Of a DNA stretch of 64,000 nt, positions 32,638-42,044 are shown piece by piece; within the stretch, counting starts at the first letter, position 1; every line of letters begins with the position of its first letter. The stretch is from positions 1 through 64,000 of the forward strand of contig JBBQNJ010000011.1 in the NCBI GenBank assembly GCA_038329845.1. Reading direction: 5' to 3'. The notes under the pieces were generated by a model. The model was given only the letters and a program-made list of their open reading frames with translations. It did no database searches and was not told the DNA's origin. This stretch comes from JBBQNJ01 sp038329845 (lineage in GTDB: Bacteria > Planctomycetota > Phycisphaerae > Tepidisphaerales > Tepidisphaeraceae). The translations under genes and the position numbers were made by a program.

Positions 32638-35415
32638 ATGACTCACAACCTGCTTCGTCAACTCGTATTTCTCGTTTGTCCGCTGACGCTGTTCGGATTA
32701 TCCCTCGCCGTCGCCCAGCCCGTCGTCGGCTGGTGGCGGATGGACGGGCCTATCGGCGGCAGCATGGACGGCAAGACCATCGCCGGCGCCTTGGGCGACG
32801 GCGCCCCGCGTGACGCCGTCGCGCACGCCCGCCCCGGCGGCAGCCTCATCGCGTTCCATGAGACGCCGGGACGATACATCTACGATCCGCTGACGCGCAA
32901 GGCGTATGAGAACCACACGTCGCTACGCTTTTCAAGTTCGGGCCAGCAGGACGGCAACGGCAGCAGCGATTATCTGGAGATCGACGGCGGCATCGGCAAA
33001 CTGCGGCCGGCCAGCTTCACCCTTGAAGGCTTCATGAAGATCGACGGGTCGATCGGCAAGTGGCACAGCCTCGTTGGCCTGCGCGATCCGGCAATGCCGC
33101 ATCCGCACGCCTGGTCGCTCAGCACGGAAAACCTCAAGGGAAGCGTCAAGTTGCGTTACGGCGGGCATAAGGCGCCCAAGGGCTACTGGGCGAGCTTTGA
33201 GAAGAATCCCAGCGTGACCGAGGCCGGCTGGCATCATTTCGCGTATGTGTTCGACCAGACCGGCGAGAAGCCCGTCGCGCGCCTGTATTGGGATGGGCAA
33301 CTCGCCAGCGAAGTCGCATCGCCGCCGCCGCCGGCGTACACCAATTCGCAGCGGCTCAACATCGGCGGGGCACCGGGTTCGGCGGGATGGAACGGATACA
33401 TGGACGAGGTGCGACTGACGGCAGCCGCGTTGACGCCCGAACAGTTTCTCCAGGCCTCCGACACGCCGGGTGCGCCGACGGGCCCCGCGATACCCGTGGA
33501 ACTGGGTCTGCGCGGCGAAGCGCCCACGCCGCTAAGCGCCCCGATCAAGATCAACTTGCCCGAGCCCATGGTTGCCCCGGGCGAGGTATATGTCCCCGAG
33601 GATGCCGGCATCATTGATGTAAAGACCGACTACGGTGCCAAAGCCGACGGGATGACCGATGACACCGCCGCCATCAGGCGGGCCGTAGCGGAGAACATCG
33701 GCAAGCATCGCACGCTCTATTTCCCGGCGGGCACCTACATCACCAGCGAGCCGATCGATTGGCGCAATGCCAAGGGGGAGTGGAACGCCTTCCTCACGTG
33801 GCAGGGCGCGGGCATGGGCCGCACGTTCATCTACCTGCGTGATGGATCGGTGGGATTCGGCAGCGCCGATCGGCCGACGGCGCTGATTCGCAGCGGCTCA
33901 ATTCCCGGGCGCGGCAGCCAGGCGGACGGTGGCGGCAATCGCGCCCACAACAACTACATCTTCGATATGACGTTCATCGTCGGGCGCGATAATCCCGGCG
34001 CCATCGGCGTGGACTTTAACGCCTCGAACACCGGGGCGATGGAGAATGTGCGCATCGTCGCACTCGGCGATGGCGTGGATGGCCTGCGCCTTACGCGCCA
34101 GGTCGGGCCGCTGCTGATCAAGAACGTTGAAGTACACGGCTTTGACACGGGCATTCGCCTGGCCGGTGACCTGTACGGTTCGACGTTGACCAACATCCGG
34201 CTCGCCGGCCAGAAGAAGGCGGGCGTGCACAACAGCGGCCATATGCTTGCTTTGCAGGGATTGGTCAGCAAGAACGATGTTCCGGCGATCATTCATGAAG
34301 GTGAATCCGGCCGATTTGCCGAAACCGGGCTTCTCGTGCTGATCGATTCACAGTTGTCAGGCGGCAAACCAGACCAACCCGCCATCCGTAGCAGTGCCGC
34401 CATCGTCGCCCGCAATGTGGACATTGCTGGCTACGGCGTGGCGGTGGCCCAAGGCGACAGCCCGGCTCTGGAGGGAACACGCATCGACGAGTACGTCTGG
34501 CCCAAGCCGGTCACACTGTTTGATGCCCCGGCCCACACGCTTGGTCTGCCGGTGGTCGACGCGCCACGATCCCCCCAGCCGCCATCCGACCAATGGGTAA
34601 GCGTCGCATCGTTCATCAAAGATGCCGACGCCAACGGCGACCAAAGCGAGGCGATTCAGAAGGCGATCGATTCGGGCGCGGCGGTGGTCTACTTCCCGAA
34701 GGGAAGCTACCGCATCTTCGAGCCGGTCGTCGTACGCGGCAATGTGCAAAGGCTGATCGGCTACCAGAGTTGGCTGCTGGGGCCGGATGAAAAGCGCAAC
34801 GAAAAGGGTGAAGGCCTGATCGTGTTCGAGAACGGCAAACCTGTGTCATTCGAACGGTTTAACACGAAGCAAATGCAGTTGGATGTACGAACGATCCAGC
34901 CGGTGACCCTGCGACACCTGATGAGCATGCCGACGCCGACCCTCAGCCATCCGCAGGCGGCGGTGTGGAGCGAAAACACGGTCGGTGGAAAGATCGCGAT
35001 CGGTCCGGGTCAATCGTGGCGGGCCTGGCAACTGAACATCGAGACCAAAACGCCGCCGGCCATGGTCGACAACCGCGGCGGAACGTTCTGGGTGCTCGGC
35101 TATAAGACCGAGCAGGGCAATACGGTCTGCCGCACCACCGACCGGGGAAATAGTGAAATCCTCGGCGGATTGTGGTATCCAGCCCAGGGTTTCGGGAAGG
35201 ACAACGATCCCGTACCGTCGCTTGTCGTGGTCGACAGTGACATGTCGGTCAGTCTCACGGACATGTGCAAAGGCGGCGGGCAGTACAACACGATCGTGCA
35301 GGAAACCCGAAACGGGCAGACCAAAGAGCTTCCACGCAGCGCCCTTCAGCGCAAGTGGGGCCCGAGCGGATCAATCGCCCTGTATCGCGCTGCCAATGCC
35401 AGTAACGAGAGGTGA
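32638..35415 (+). CDS. Secreted LamG plus pectate-lyase-superfamily protein
   Basis: A 925-residue protein from ATG 32638. The signal peptide ends near AVA-QP. Residues about 25-255 form a LamG/concanavalin-like domain (SFTLEGFMKIDGS, GWHHFAYVFDQTG, YMDEVRLTAAALTPEQF). Two right-handed beta-helix segments of the pectate_lyase_3 type follow: IDVKTDYGAKADGMTDDTAA with FPAGTYITSEPI (from about 322), and FIKDADANGDQSEAIQKAID with YFPKGSYRIFEP (from about 660). Such proteins cleave or bind pectin-like or other uronic polymers; catalytic residues cannot be pinned down. It ends the LacI-controlled cluster. Confidence 0.85.
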   Translation: MTHNLLRQLVFLVCPLTLFGLSLAVAQPVVGWWRMDGPIGGSMDGKTIAGALGDGAPRDAVAHARPGGSLIAFHETPGRYIYDPLTRKAYENHTSLRFSSSGQQDGNGSSDYLEIDGGIGKLRPASFTLEGFMKIDGSIGKWHSLVGLRDPAMPHPHAWSLSTENLKGSVKLRYGGHKAPKGYWASFEKNPSVTEAGWHHFAYVFDQTGEKPVARLYWDGQLASEVASPPPPAYTNSQRLNIGGAPGSAGWNGYMDEVRLTAAALTPEQFLQASDTPGAPTGPAIPVELGLRGEAPTPLSAPIKINLPEPMVAPGEVYVPEDAGIIDVKTDYGAKADGMTDDTAAIRRAVAENIGKHRTLYFPAGTYITSEPIDWRNAKGEWNAFLTWQGAGMGRTFIYLRDGSVGFGSADRPTALIRSGSIPGRGSQADGGGNRAHNNYIFDMTFIVGRDNPGAIGVDFNASNTGAMENVRIVALGDGVDGLRLTRQVGPLLIKNVEVHGFDTGIRLAGDLYGSTLTNIRLAGQKKAGVHNSGHMLALQGLVSKNDVPAIIHEGESGRFAETGLLVLIDSQLSGGKPDQPAIRSSAAIVARNVDIAGYGVAVAQGDSPALEGTRIDEYVWPKPVTLFDAPAHTLGLPVVDAPRSPQPPSDQWVSVASFIKDADANGDQSEAIQKAIDSGAAVVYFPKGSYRIFEPVVVRGNVQRLIGYQSWLLGPDEKRNEKGEGLIVFENGKPVSFERFNTKQMQLDVRTIQPVTLRHLMSMPTPTLSHPQAAVWSENTVGGKIAIGPGQSWRAWQLNIETKTPPAMVDNRGGTFWVLGYKTEQGNTVCRTTDRGNSEILGGLWYPAQGFGKDNDPVPSLVVVDSDMSVSLTDMCKGGGQYNTIVQETRNGQTKELPRSALQRKWGPSGSIALYRAANASNER

Positions 35416-35589
35416 TCCGCACTTCTTCAATCCCACCGTCCCCTGCAAGCGCAGCCTCGTCCCGGGCGGTTCGATGAGGCGGAGCCGCACTTCGTACGGC
35501 GATTGCTGTGGGGCAAGGGTGGGGCCTTGGTCGGCCCGCGGTTGAGAAATCGAATGAGTTTCACGGCGGGTTGGCGCGTGCTGGGGGAC

Positions 35590-35770
35590 ACACCGCAATG
35601 GCGACGCGGGCACTTGCGTGATGCTCGCGGTCATGGAGGATGCCATGGAGGATCGCCACCACTCAACACGATGGCGACGCGGGCACTTTCGTGATGATGA
35701 TGCGGTCCTTGACCCTCCTGGGGACGGTTCGAGACACAACGCGATGGCGACGCGGGCACTTGCGTGATGT
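35590..35770. repeat. Three 73-bp-spaced repeats in a 409-bp gap
   Basis: ATGGCGACGCGGGCACTTGC with GTGATG recurs at 35598, 35671 and 35744, exactly 73 bp apart; the intervening sequence is only partly conserved. It lies downstream of two convergent genes. No gene is supported anywhere in 35416-35824. Confidence 0.85.
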
Positions 35771-35824
35771 GCCGCGGCGAGGGCGACCCATGGCCCGCTT
35801 CCCTGCGTCTTGTGCCGATCGGTT

Positions 35825-38113
35825 TCAGTCCACCGTGATGTCGTCGAACCACGTGAAGTCGGTATCTTGATCGCCGACCTCGGCGTGCAGGCCGATGACG
35901 ATCCAGGGGTTGGTGGGTGTGGCGGTAACTTCGACGGCAGTCCATTCGGCGGCGGTGATTGTCCCACTTCCGGCGATGGCTTCGCCGTGCATTCGGTCGT
36001 AGCCGTTGAGGGTCAGCCAGGCTTTCTTGCCCGTGGTGCGAATGAAACCGTGGACGGTCACCGGCCGGCCGGGGATGATGCCGCGCGAAACCACCTGATA
36101 GGCCGTTGGATGGGTGTCGGCAAACTGTTTCACCGGCAAGTTCCGCCACTGGCCCTGGTTGAAGCGGACAGAGAATTTGCCGCCGTGGGGTTTCTCGTCG
36201 GACTGCCAGACGAACTGTTCGTCGAGCCAAGTGGGATGGTCGATATTGCGGTCGGGAGTCCAGAGGCGGCGCGGGTCATTGGGGGCTTCGAAATCGCCGT
36301 TGACCAGGCCACGAGGCTGGGTCAGATCCTTGATCAGGTCCCAGTTGGGCTGAAGAATTCCCTCCTTGGTTCGCATCTGAGCCCAGTCGGGCGTGTGGTC
36401 ATGATCATGGGTGAAGAGAATGCCATATTCGTAGCCCAGGCAATGAGACTTAACGAACCACTGGGCCATATAGTCCGATTGCCAGTCCCGCCCGTTGACG
36501 CCCTTGGGCGTCCATCCCGTGGTGACGCCGCTCTCGCTGCAAGCGACGGGGCGCGACTGGTGAACCTCTTTGAGCCACTCCCAGGGCTTGTTGAGGCGAT
36601 AGTCCACGGTCTGCGAGCCATAGACATGGGTGCCGACAACGTGGCAGTGGTGCGCCAGACCCATTTTTAGCATCTGGTGCAGATACTCCGCATCAGGCGC
36701 GGCCACGGCGGATGACTCGACGATGATGCCGTCGGGGTTGATTTCCATGGCGGCCTCCGCCATGGCGCGATTGAGACGGACGGCGACATCCGGCCGGCCG
36801 GGCAAGCCGGTGTTCAGGTCTTTCTTGTCGGGCTCGTTGCCACAGACGTAGTAGCGGATGCGTTCCTTGCCGGGCGCGCTGTAGTATTGCATCAAGGCCT
36901 TGCAGCGGGCCTTGTAGTTGTCGAACCAGGTTTTCATCACCGGGCCATTGAGGTCGAGCGCTGACAGCTCCGAGACCGCAGTGCCTTTGGGGTTGATGCC
37001 CGCGCCGCGGTAGTTGATGATCCAGTGAATCTCCAGACCGGCCCCGCGCATGGCATCGACGTCGGCTTCGTGATCGGCGGGGTTGGCCTTGTTGCCGCCG
37101 GTGCGAATCGCCTGCAGGCCGACGTTCTTAAAGTCGGGCAGAACCACCCGATTCAGTTCGTCGGCATTGGCATAGCCGAGGTTCATCCCCAGCCAGGCGG
37201 CCGGACGTGGGGGCGGCGTCCCGGCGGGAATGGTACTTTCGGGAAGGACGGTGAAATAGCCGACCGATGTTGCGCCATTGGCGTAGAGCAGCTTGGCAAT
37301 GTACCAGCCGGCCGGCAGCGATGGCGAGAGCGTGACGCGGCGGGTGACTTCCTCTTCCCCGTTGAGATCGACGCTAAGTTGGCCGGTGGCGAGGACCTTG
37401 GCGTCGTGATCTTCCACCTGATAGAGCATCCGCTCCTGGCGGGGGCTGGCCGTGCGATTCTTCAGGACATACTCGAAGTCGATGGGCGTGGAAGGCAGAT
37501 ACTCACCGTTGCTGGCCAACGCCCGCGGCTGCACGTCGATAGGCGGCAGGACTTCGCCGGTGCCGACCGGCTTGCCCTGGGCAAATAGCACCGGCGGCTG
37601 GTACAGGCCATCCCATCGGTCGTCGATCAGAACCGCCACATCCAGGCCGCCGCTGGCTTTATCCTTGGGGCATTGAAAAGTAATGGAGTAAGTTCCCGCC
37701 GCAAGCGGCCCGACCGGAAGGCTTGTCCAGCGAAGCTCATCCCACCGAGCCGAGGCTGTTTGCGCCAGCTCTCCCAACGCCCGCGGCTGGGCGCCTTCGG
37801 CGGTCAGCGTGGCCGCGACACGGCCGAGGTCTTTCATGGCGTTGTTGTAGCGCAGGTACAACCGCGCTGCCGCCATTGGCTCGGACAGTTGGAACGTGAC
37901 GGTGGAGCGGCTGCCCGGGTTAAAGTTGCACAGCAGCTTACCGCCAGACGCCTGCCGCATCGTCTGAACGCGGTCGTGCCCCTGGCCGGATTCGAGTTCG
38001 CGCCACACCCCCGGCAGGGCCGTCGGTGGATCGGCGCTGGCGTCGGGCGGCAAGGTGAGGACCACCATCGCGGTCCACGCCGCGCCGAGCAACATTGCCA
38101 GTCGTTTTCTCAT
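35825..38113 (-). CDS. Secreted glycoside hydrolase (clan GH-A-like)
   Basis: A 762-residue protein from ATG 38113 with a signal peptide ending near ASA-DP. The N-terminal domain (PGVWRELESGQGHDR, YLRYNNAM, LAAGTYSITF) is homologous to that of the 1421-residue glycosidase at 8948. A barrel domain begins near residue 285 (AAWLGMNLGYANADEL). YYVCGNEPDK gives a likely acid/base at Glu427 and VACSESGVTTG a likely nucleophile at Glu527. The last 160 residues (LVNGDFEAPND... WFDDITVD) form a CBM4/9-type domain. The substrate is unknown. It is the last gene of a four-gene minus-strand cluster. Confidence 0.82.
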   Translation of the reverse strand: MRKRLAMLLGAAWTAMVVLTLPPDASADPPTALPGVWRELESGQGHDRVQTMRQASGGKLLCNFNPGSRSTVTFQLSEPMAAARLYLRYNNAMKDLGRVAATLTAEGAQPRALGELAQTASARWDELRWTSLPVGPLAAGTYSITFQCPKDKASGGLDVAVLIDDRWDGLYQPPVLFAQGKPVGTGEVLPPIDVQPRALASNGEYLPSTPIDFEYVLKNRTASPRQERMLYQVEDHDAKVLATGQLSVDLNGEEEVTRRVTLSPSLPAGWYIAKLLYANGATSVGYFTVLPESTIPAGTPPPRPAAWLGMNLGYANADELNRVVLPDFKNVGLQAIRTGGNKANPADHEADVDAMRGAGLEIHWIINYRGAGINPKGTAVSELSALDLNGPVMKTWFDNYKARCKALMQYYSAPGKERIRYYVCGNEPDKKDLNTGLPGRPDVAVRLNRAMAEAAMEINPDGIIVESSAVAAPDAEYLHQMLKMGLAHHCHVVGTHVYGSQTVDYRLNKPWEWLKEVHQSRPVACSESGVTTGWTPKGVNGRDWQSDYMAQWFVKSHCLGYEYGILFTHDHDHTPDWAQMRTKEGILQPNWDLIKDLTQPRGLVNGDFEAPNDPRRLWTPDRNIDHPTWLDEQFVWQSDEKPHGGKFSVRFNQGQWRNLPVKQFADTHPTAYQVVSRGIIPGRPVTVHGFIRTTGKKAWLTLNGYDRMHGEAIAGSGTITAAEWTAVEVTATPTNPWIVIGLHAEVGDQDTDFTWFDDITVD

Positions 38114-38151
38114 AGGATTCAGTTCGAATTCGCACCCTCGATACCGCCGAT

Positions 38152-39009
38152 TCACCGGCTGGCGTCGTAGTAGATCCACGTCGTGTGGGTGTTGCGAAGG
38201 TCAAGCCGGCTAAGCTCGCCCCACGCCACGAACCGCGCCGAACCGTCGAGGTAGCCAACGGTCAGTCCAACCGGCCCGTACTTCGGCGTCATCTGCTGGC
38301 CGGTCGCCACCGTGACGAACCGGTTCGTGGACGGGTGGGGCGAATTACCGCCCCACGACTGGTTGGTCGCGTAGTGCCGACAGGTGAACATGGTCCAGGT
38401 GCCATCCTGGGGGATGGTGCCAAGTCGTTTGATTGACTGGAACCAGCGGGTCTGCGGCGGCACCGGGTTAATCACCAGCGTGTAGTCATTCTGCGTGCCG
38501 TTGGCGTTGCCGCGACCGATAAGCACATTCCAGTGCAGCTCGGTGTTCCAGTACTGCCAATCATTGACGTTGGTCTGGTTCATACGCTGGCCGGGAATCG
38601 GAGATCCGGTCTCCAGCGCGCGTTCCTGCCAGGCGACGCACCCCGAGCCGCGTTTGATCAGCGTCTCGGCGTTGTCCTTCGCCCACTGTGCGCGGTTGGA
38701 CTCGGGGCCGGGGAACGGCAGACCCATGTTGAACTTGCTGAGTGAATCCCAAGCCCAGATCGGATACTGCACGTAATCGTCGTGGCTCCAGCCATTGCGG
38801 CGGGCGGCAGGAAACGACCCTCTGTTCTCGCCGGCGTACATAATGTTGGCGATGGCGAACTGCCGGGCGTTGCTCAGTTCCGTCGCCAGTTGCGCGTGCA
38901 TTCGCGCGCGATTGACCGCCGGCAGAAGGATAGAAATAAGAACGGCGATAATGCCGATCACTACCAGCAACTCGACCAAAGTAAAGGCTCGACGGGAGGA
39001 TTGGGTCAT
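38152..39009 (-). CDS. Type II/IV pseudopilin, degenerate H-X9-DG
   Basis: A 285-residue protein starting [24 protein letters not shown], Ala at -1. The region after the helix (RARMHAQLATELSNARQFAI) differs from the NLRQIG seen in the others. The C-terminal motif keeps the DG (VGLTVGYLDGSARF), but Gly stands where the His should be. It lies between the PEP-CTERM gene and the glycosidase on the same strand, 38 bp before the latter. Confidence 0.87.
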   Translation of the reverse strand: MTQSSRRAFTLVELLVVIGIIAVLISILLPAVNRARMHAQLATELSNARQFAIANIMYAGENRGSFPAARRNGWSHDDYVQYPIWAWDSLSKFNMGLPFPGPESNRAQWAKDNAETLIKRGSGCVAWQERALETGSPIPGQRMNQTNVNDWQYWNTELHWNVLIGRGNANGTQNDYTLVINPVPPQTRWFQSIKRLGTIPQDGTWTMFTCRHYATNQSWGGNSPHPSTNRFVTVATGQQMTPKYGPVGLTVGYLDGSARFVAWGELSRLDLRNTHTTWIYYDASR

Positions 39010-39073
39010 GGTTTCCCTCGACTGAAAATGGCGGCGTCCGGCACACAGGATCCGGACGCCGTTTCGCGTATGC

Positions 39074-40648
39074 CTACCGATGCCGGCGACGAACCATCAT
39101 CGCCAAACCGGCCAGACCGGCTAAGCCAGTCATGGAGGGCTCGGGGACGACACTGGTATAGAAGCCAATGTAAGTGGCATTGGTGCCGAGTGTGCCAGCG
39201 CCGGTGCCGTCATAGAAGATGTTGGCCTTGCCGGCAAACTGGCCGGTGAGGGCAGCCTGGGTGTAAACGATCGTGTCGTCGCTGGTGCCGACGGTGCTGT
39301 CACCACCATCGAGGATGCCGGTCAGGTTCGTGACCTGATTGCCAGCCCATTTGAAACCGTAGAAAATGTCTGTGGGAGTCGGCCCGGAAGAGAATGTCGC
39401 CCAATTGACGCCGGTTGGATTAGCTTCGAAGGTAATCTCGAGTCCGCGCGAGTTGGAAACCTGTGCGCTGTTGCTGATCACTAGCGCTGCGGGCGCAGAG
39501 TTGGCGATGTCGATGCCCGCAGAAACTGCGCCGATGGTGGAATTGATCTCGCCGATGTTCCCGAGATTGAGGGTCGCGGCGTTGCCGACGGAAAAGTTTG
39601 TTTTGTTGAGTTCCAGCAGTCCGGACAGACCAGAGCCAACCGTGGCTGCGGAATTCACGGTCACATTGCCTGGCGCGAGTTTCATTGTTCCGCTGCTGCG
39701 CGGGCTCCCGACACCGATTCGAAGGGTGTCTACATCGATCGCCACCGAACTCACGCTATGGAGATCGAGCGTTCCGGTGGCATAATTCCCCGTCGAGGCA
39801 TTGGAACTGTAGCCTACGTCCAGCGTACTCGCATACGCGGTAAAGCTGCCGCCGTTCTGGGTAAATGAGCCGGTTGGGCTGCCGTTGTCTGTGGTCTTGT
39901 AACCGATTTGAACTGCTGTTCGATCTAATGCACCTGTCCCGGTGCCGATCGTCGTGGACGTAAATGTCGATCCAAGGGTGACTGTTCCGGTCGTTCCGGC
40001 ATTCGCGGTGGAATACCCAACTCGAAACGTAGCACCCGCGCCAATGCCAAGTTGCCCAGCGCCAAGGCTGACGCTGCCGCTACTTGACCCAGACGAATGA
40101 CCCTGGTAGCCGACAATGAAACTGCTCAGCCCTGTCGCAATCACCGTACTGCCAGCGCCGCCGGCGAGTAAACCGTGACTCTGAGAGCCGGTCGTGGTAC
40201 CTGTCTTCTCGCCAATCCTCAGGCTCCCTGAAATCCCCAGGGTTCCGTTCTGGACGTTAAGGTTTCCATAATAGATCGAGTTATTTCCGCTTCCTCCCGT
40301 CGCCAAAGCAACCGCTGTGGTATTGAGCGTTCCTGCGTTAAGGTCAATCGTGTGTGAAAATGGCGTCGCACTATTCGTCGAGTTGATCGTAAGCGAATTG
40401 ATGACAAACGGCGAGGTTTTATCCATCAACGTGGTGGTTCCGGTCCCGGTTGCATTGAATACAACGTCGTCACCGGTGACCACACCAAGTGAATTGTTGG
40501 ACCAGTTGGTATTGTTGGACCACGCCGTATTCGGTGTTGCTCCGTAGTCCCACGTTGCCACCGCCGCCGAGGCGGACTGGGTCAGCGCGGCCGTGGCCGC
40601 CAGTGCCAGGATCGCCTGGATTGAACGTTTCTGAGTTGCCTTGAACAT
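39074..40648 (-). CDS. PEP-CTERM protein with beta-helix-like repeats (524 aa)
   Basis: A large exported protein; GGAGG lies 9 bp before ATG. The signal peptide ends near ASA-AV. It opens with ATWDYGATPNTAWSNNTNW, like the autotransporter-repeat protein at 1822. The body consists of loosely repeated turns (GSLRIGEKTGTTTGSQ, SSFIVGYQGHSSGSSSG, ATFRVGYSTANAGTTG, AVQIGYKTTDNGSPTG, STLDVGYSSNASTGN) of 35-40 residues, suggesting a beta-helix. The tail is VVPEPSMTGLAGLAGLA then RRRHR. It follows the regulator gene by 25 bp. Confidence 0.88.
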   Translation of the reverse strand: MFKATQKRSIQAILALAATAALTQSASAAVATWDYGATPNTAWSNNTNWSNNSLGVVTGDDVVFNATGTGTTTLMDKTSPFVINSLTINSTNSATPFSHTIDLNAGTLNTTAVALATGGSGNNSIYYGNLNVQNGTLGISGSLRIGEKTGTTTGSQSHGLLAGGAGSTVIATGLSSFIVGYQGHSSGSSSGSVSLGAGQLGIGAGATFRVGYSTANAGTTGTVTLGSTFTSTTIGTGTGALDRTAVQIGYKTTDNGSPTGSFTQNGGSFTAYASTLDVGYSSNASTGNYATGTLDLHSVSSVAIDVDTLRIGVGSPRSSGTMKLAPGNVTVNSAATVGSGLSGLLELNKTNFSVGNAATLNLGNIGEINSTIGAVSAGIDIANSAPAALVISNSAQVSNSRGLEITFEANPTGVNWATFSSGPTPTDIFYGFKWAGNQVTNLTGILDGGDSTVGTSDDTIVYTQAALTGQFAGKANIFYDGTGAGTLGTNATYIGFYTSVVPEPSMTGLAGLAGLAMMVRRRHR

Positions 40649-40673
40649 GATGCGGTACCTCCGTTTGAGTGGG

Positions 40674-41885
40674 TTACTCGATAGATCGCGAAACGGACGC
40701 CGTTTCGCTTTGTGTATTCTGTTGCTCGGGAACGATCAGGCTCGGTTTCACCATGCGGCGCTGCGGCTCGGCCGGCACCCGGTCGGCGACGCGATCGAGC
40801 AGGAGCGAAACCAGTTCGCGTGCGATTCGGGTGTTTCCTTTGTCCATGGTGGCGGCGGGCGGCGTGGGTTCGAGCTGGAAATCGGTGTAGTCGGCGTACG
40901 AGTTGTCGTAACCGACGATGAGCACCTCGCGGCCCGGCGTTTTGCCCAGCAGACGTAAAGCGGCGGCGGCCTGGATGGCATGAACATCGGTTGCCACCAT
41001 CAGACCGTCGATGGGCGTGGCGCCCAGAACGAATTCGCTGAGATATCCGGCCAGCATTCGCACTACATGGGCAAAGCCTTCGGCGTCCAATACATCGCCC
41101 GCGCTCAGGTCCGGCGTGCGCAATGCCGGCAACAATTCCAGGCCGTGTTCGGCAACGGCGCGCTCGAAGCCACGACTGCGCTCATCGAGCCAGTGGTGTT
41201 CGCCGGTGAAACGCCAGAGGCGAAGGAGGCGTTTGCGGCTCCGGGAGATCAGATGCCTGGTCAGTTCGTAAGCGCCGGCATCGTGATCGGAGTTGACGCG
41301 GTCAACGTTGGCCAGCGCCGGTTCATCGCCGTAGGCGACGACCGGAACCCCGTTCACCTGGCATTCAGCGATCATGGCCTGTCCGCGCTCGGACTCGGCG
41401 GCGTTATACGTCAGCAATACACCCAGCGGCTTCATCGCCACCAGCGAGCCAAGATCGCCCGCGTCAGGGGCACGGGAGTTGACGGCCAGTACATGGTGTC
41501 CGGCGTCCTCAAGCATCTGCGAAACGGTGTATTGGATGGATGAATCCCAATTGGCCGGCGGACGCCCTGGGAGTCGCCCGGCACCGAGAATGGCGACCGT
41601 ATTGGCCAGCACGAGCGAGTTGGCCGGTGCCGCAGTCGGGGCGGTCGATGCCGCGACGCGGCGGATGCGCCCACCGGCGGGCTGCTCGACGAGGCCCGCA
41701 CGCTGCAGGTCGTCGAGGGCGGCTTTGACCGTAATACGCGAAACCTGAAGGCACTCGGCCAGCGTGCGTTCGGACGGGACCGGGGATCCGCCAACCAGAT
41801 CGCCGGCGCGGATAGCGCGGGTTACCCAAGAGACGACTCGTCCTCGGGGCGATCTGCGAATTGGCTCCATCGTTGCCGAACCCAT
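40674..41885 (-). CDS. GntR/LacI hybrid transcriptional regulator
   Basis: A 403-residue protein from ATG 41885 (GGAAG upstream; TTG 41915 is possible). Residues about 10-75 are a GntR winged helix: VVSWVTRAIRAGDLVGGSPV, then PSERTLAECLQVSRITVKAA. The remainder is a LacI-type sensor (DRVNSDHDAGAYELTRHL, VLIVGYDNSYADYT, PPAATMDKGNTRIARELVSL), as in the AraR type. It is paralogous to the cut-off gene at the left edge. A PEP-CTERM gene follows 25 bp downstream. A GH50-like gene diverges from it across 159 bp, so it may control both directions. Confidence 0.92.
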   Translation of the reverse strand: MGSATMEPIRRSPRGRVVSWVTRAIRAGDLVGGSPVPSERTLAECLQVSRITVKAALDDLQRAGLVEQPAGGRIRRVAASTAPTAAPANSLVLANTVAILGAGRLPGRPPANWDSSIQYTVSQMLEDAGHHVLAVNSRAPDAGDLGSLVAMKPLGVLLTYNAAESERGQAMIAECQVNGVPVVAYGDEPALANVDRVNSDHDAGAYELTRHLISRSRKRLLRLWRFTGEHHWLDERSRGFERAVAEHGLELLPALRTPDLSAGDVLDAEGFAHVVRMLAGYLSEFVLGATPIDGLMVATDVHAIQAAAALRLLGKTPGREVLIVGYDNSYADYTDFQLEPTPPAATMDKGNTRIARELVSLLLDRVADRVPAEPQRRMVKPSLIVPEQQNTQSETASVSRSIE

Positions 41886-42005
41886 GGGCACTCTCGTCTT
41901 CCTGTCTAGGTCCAAGATAATACCACGACCGGCCGATAATGCAAGCCAAAAAAAACATTTTTTTTTACTTCGACGATATTGGCCCTATTTTGGACCGCAA
42001 GGCGA

Positions 42006-42033
42006 TTGCCCGAACGACGGTGATCGCTATACT
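42006..42033 (+). promoter_or_regulatory. Promoter for the GH50-like gene
   Basis: TTGCCC, a 16-bp spacer and TATACT. The -10 ends 11 bp before TTG 42045. Just upstream is an A8/T9-rich tract (41948-41967) that could bend DNA or bind a regulator. Confidence 0.6.
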
Positions 42034-42044
42034 GTGCCCGTGCA

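Noticed and set aside
41948..41967. A8/T9 tract as a terminator
   Set aside because: No preceding GC-rich stem on either strand; more likely part of the divergent promoter region.
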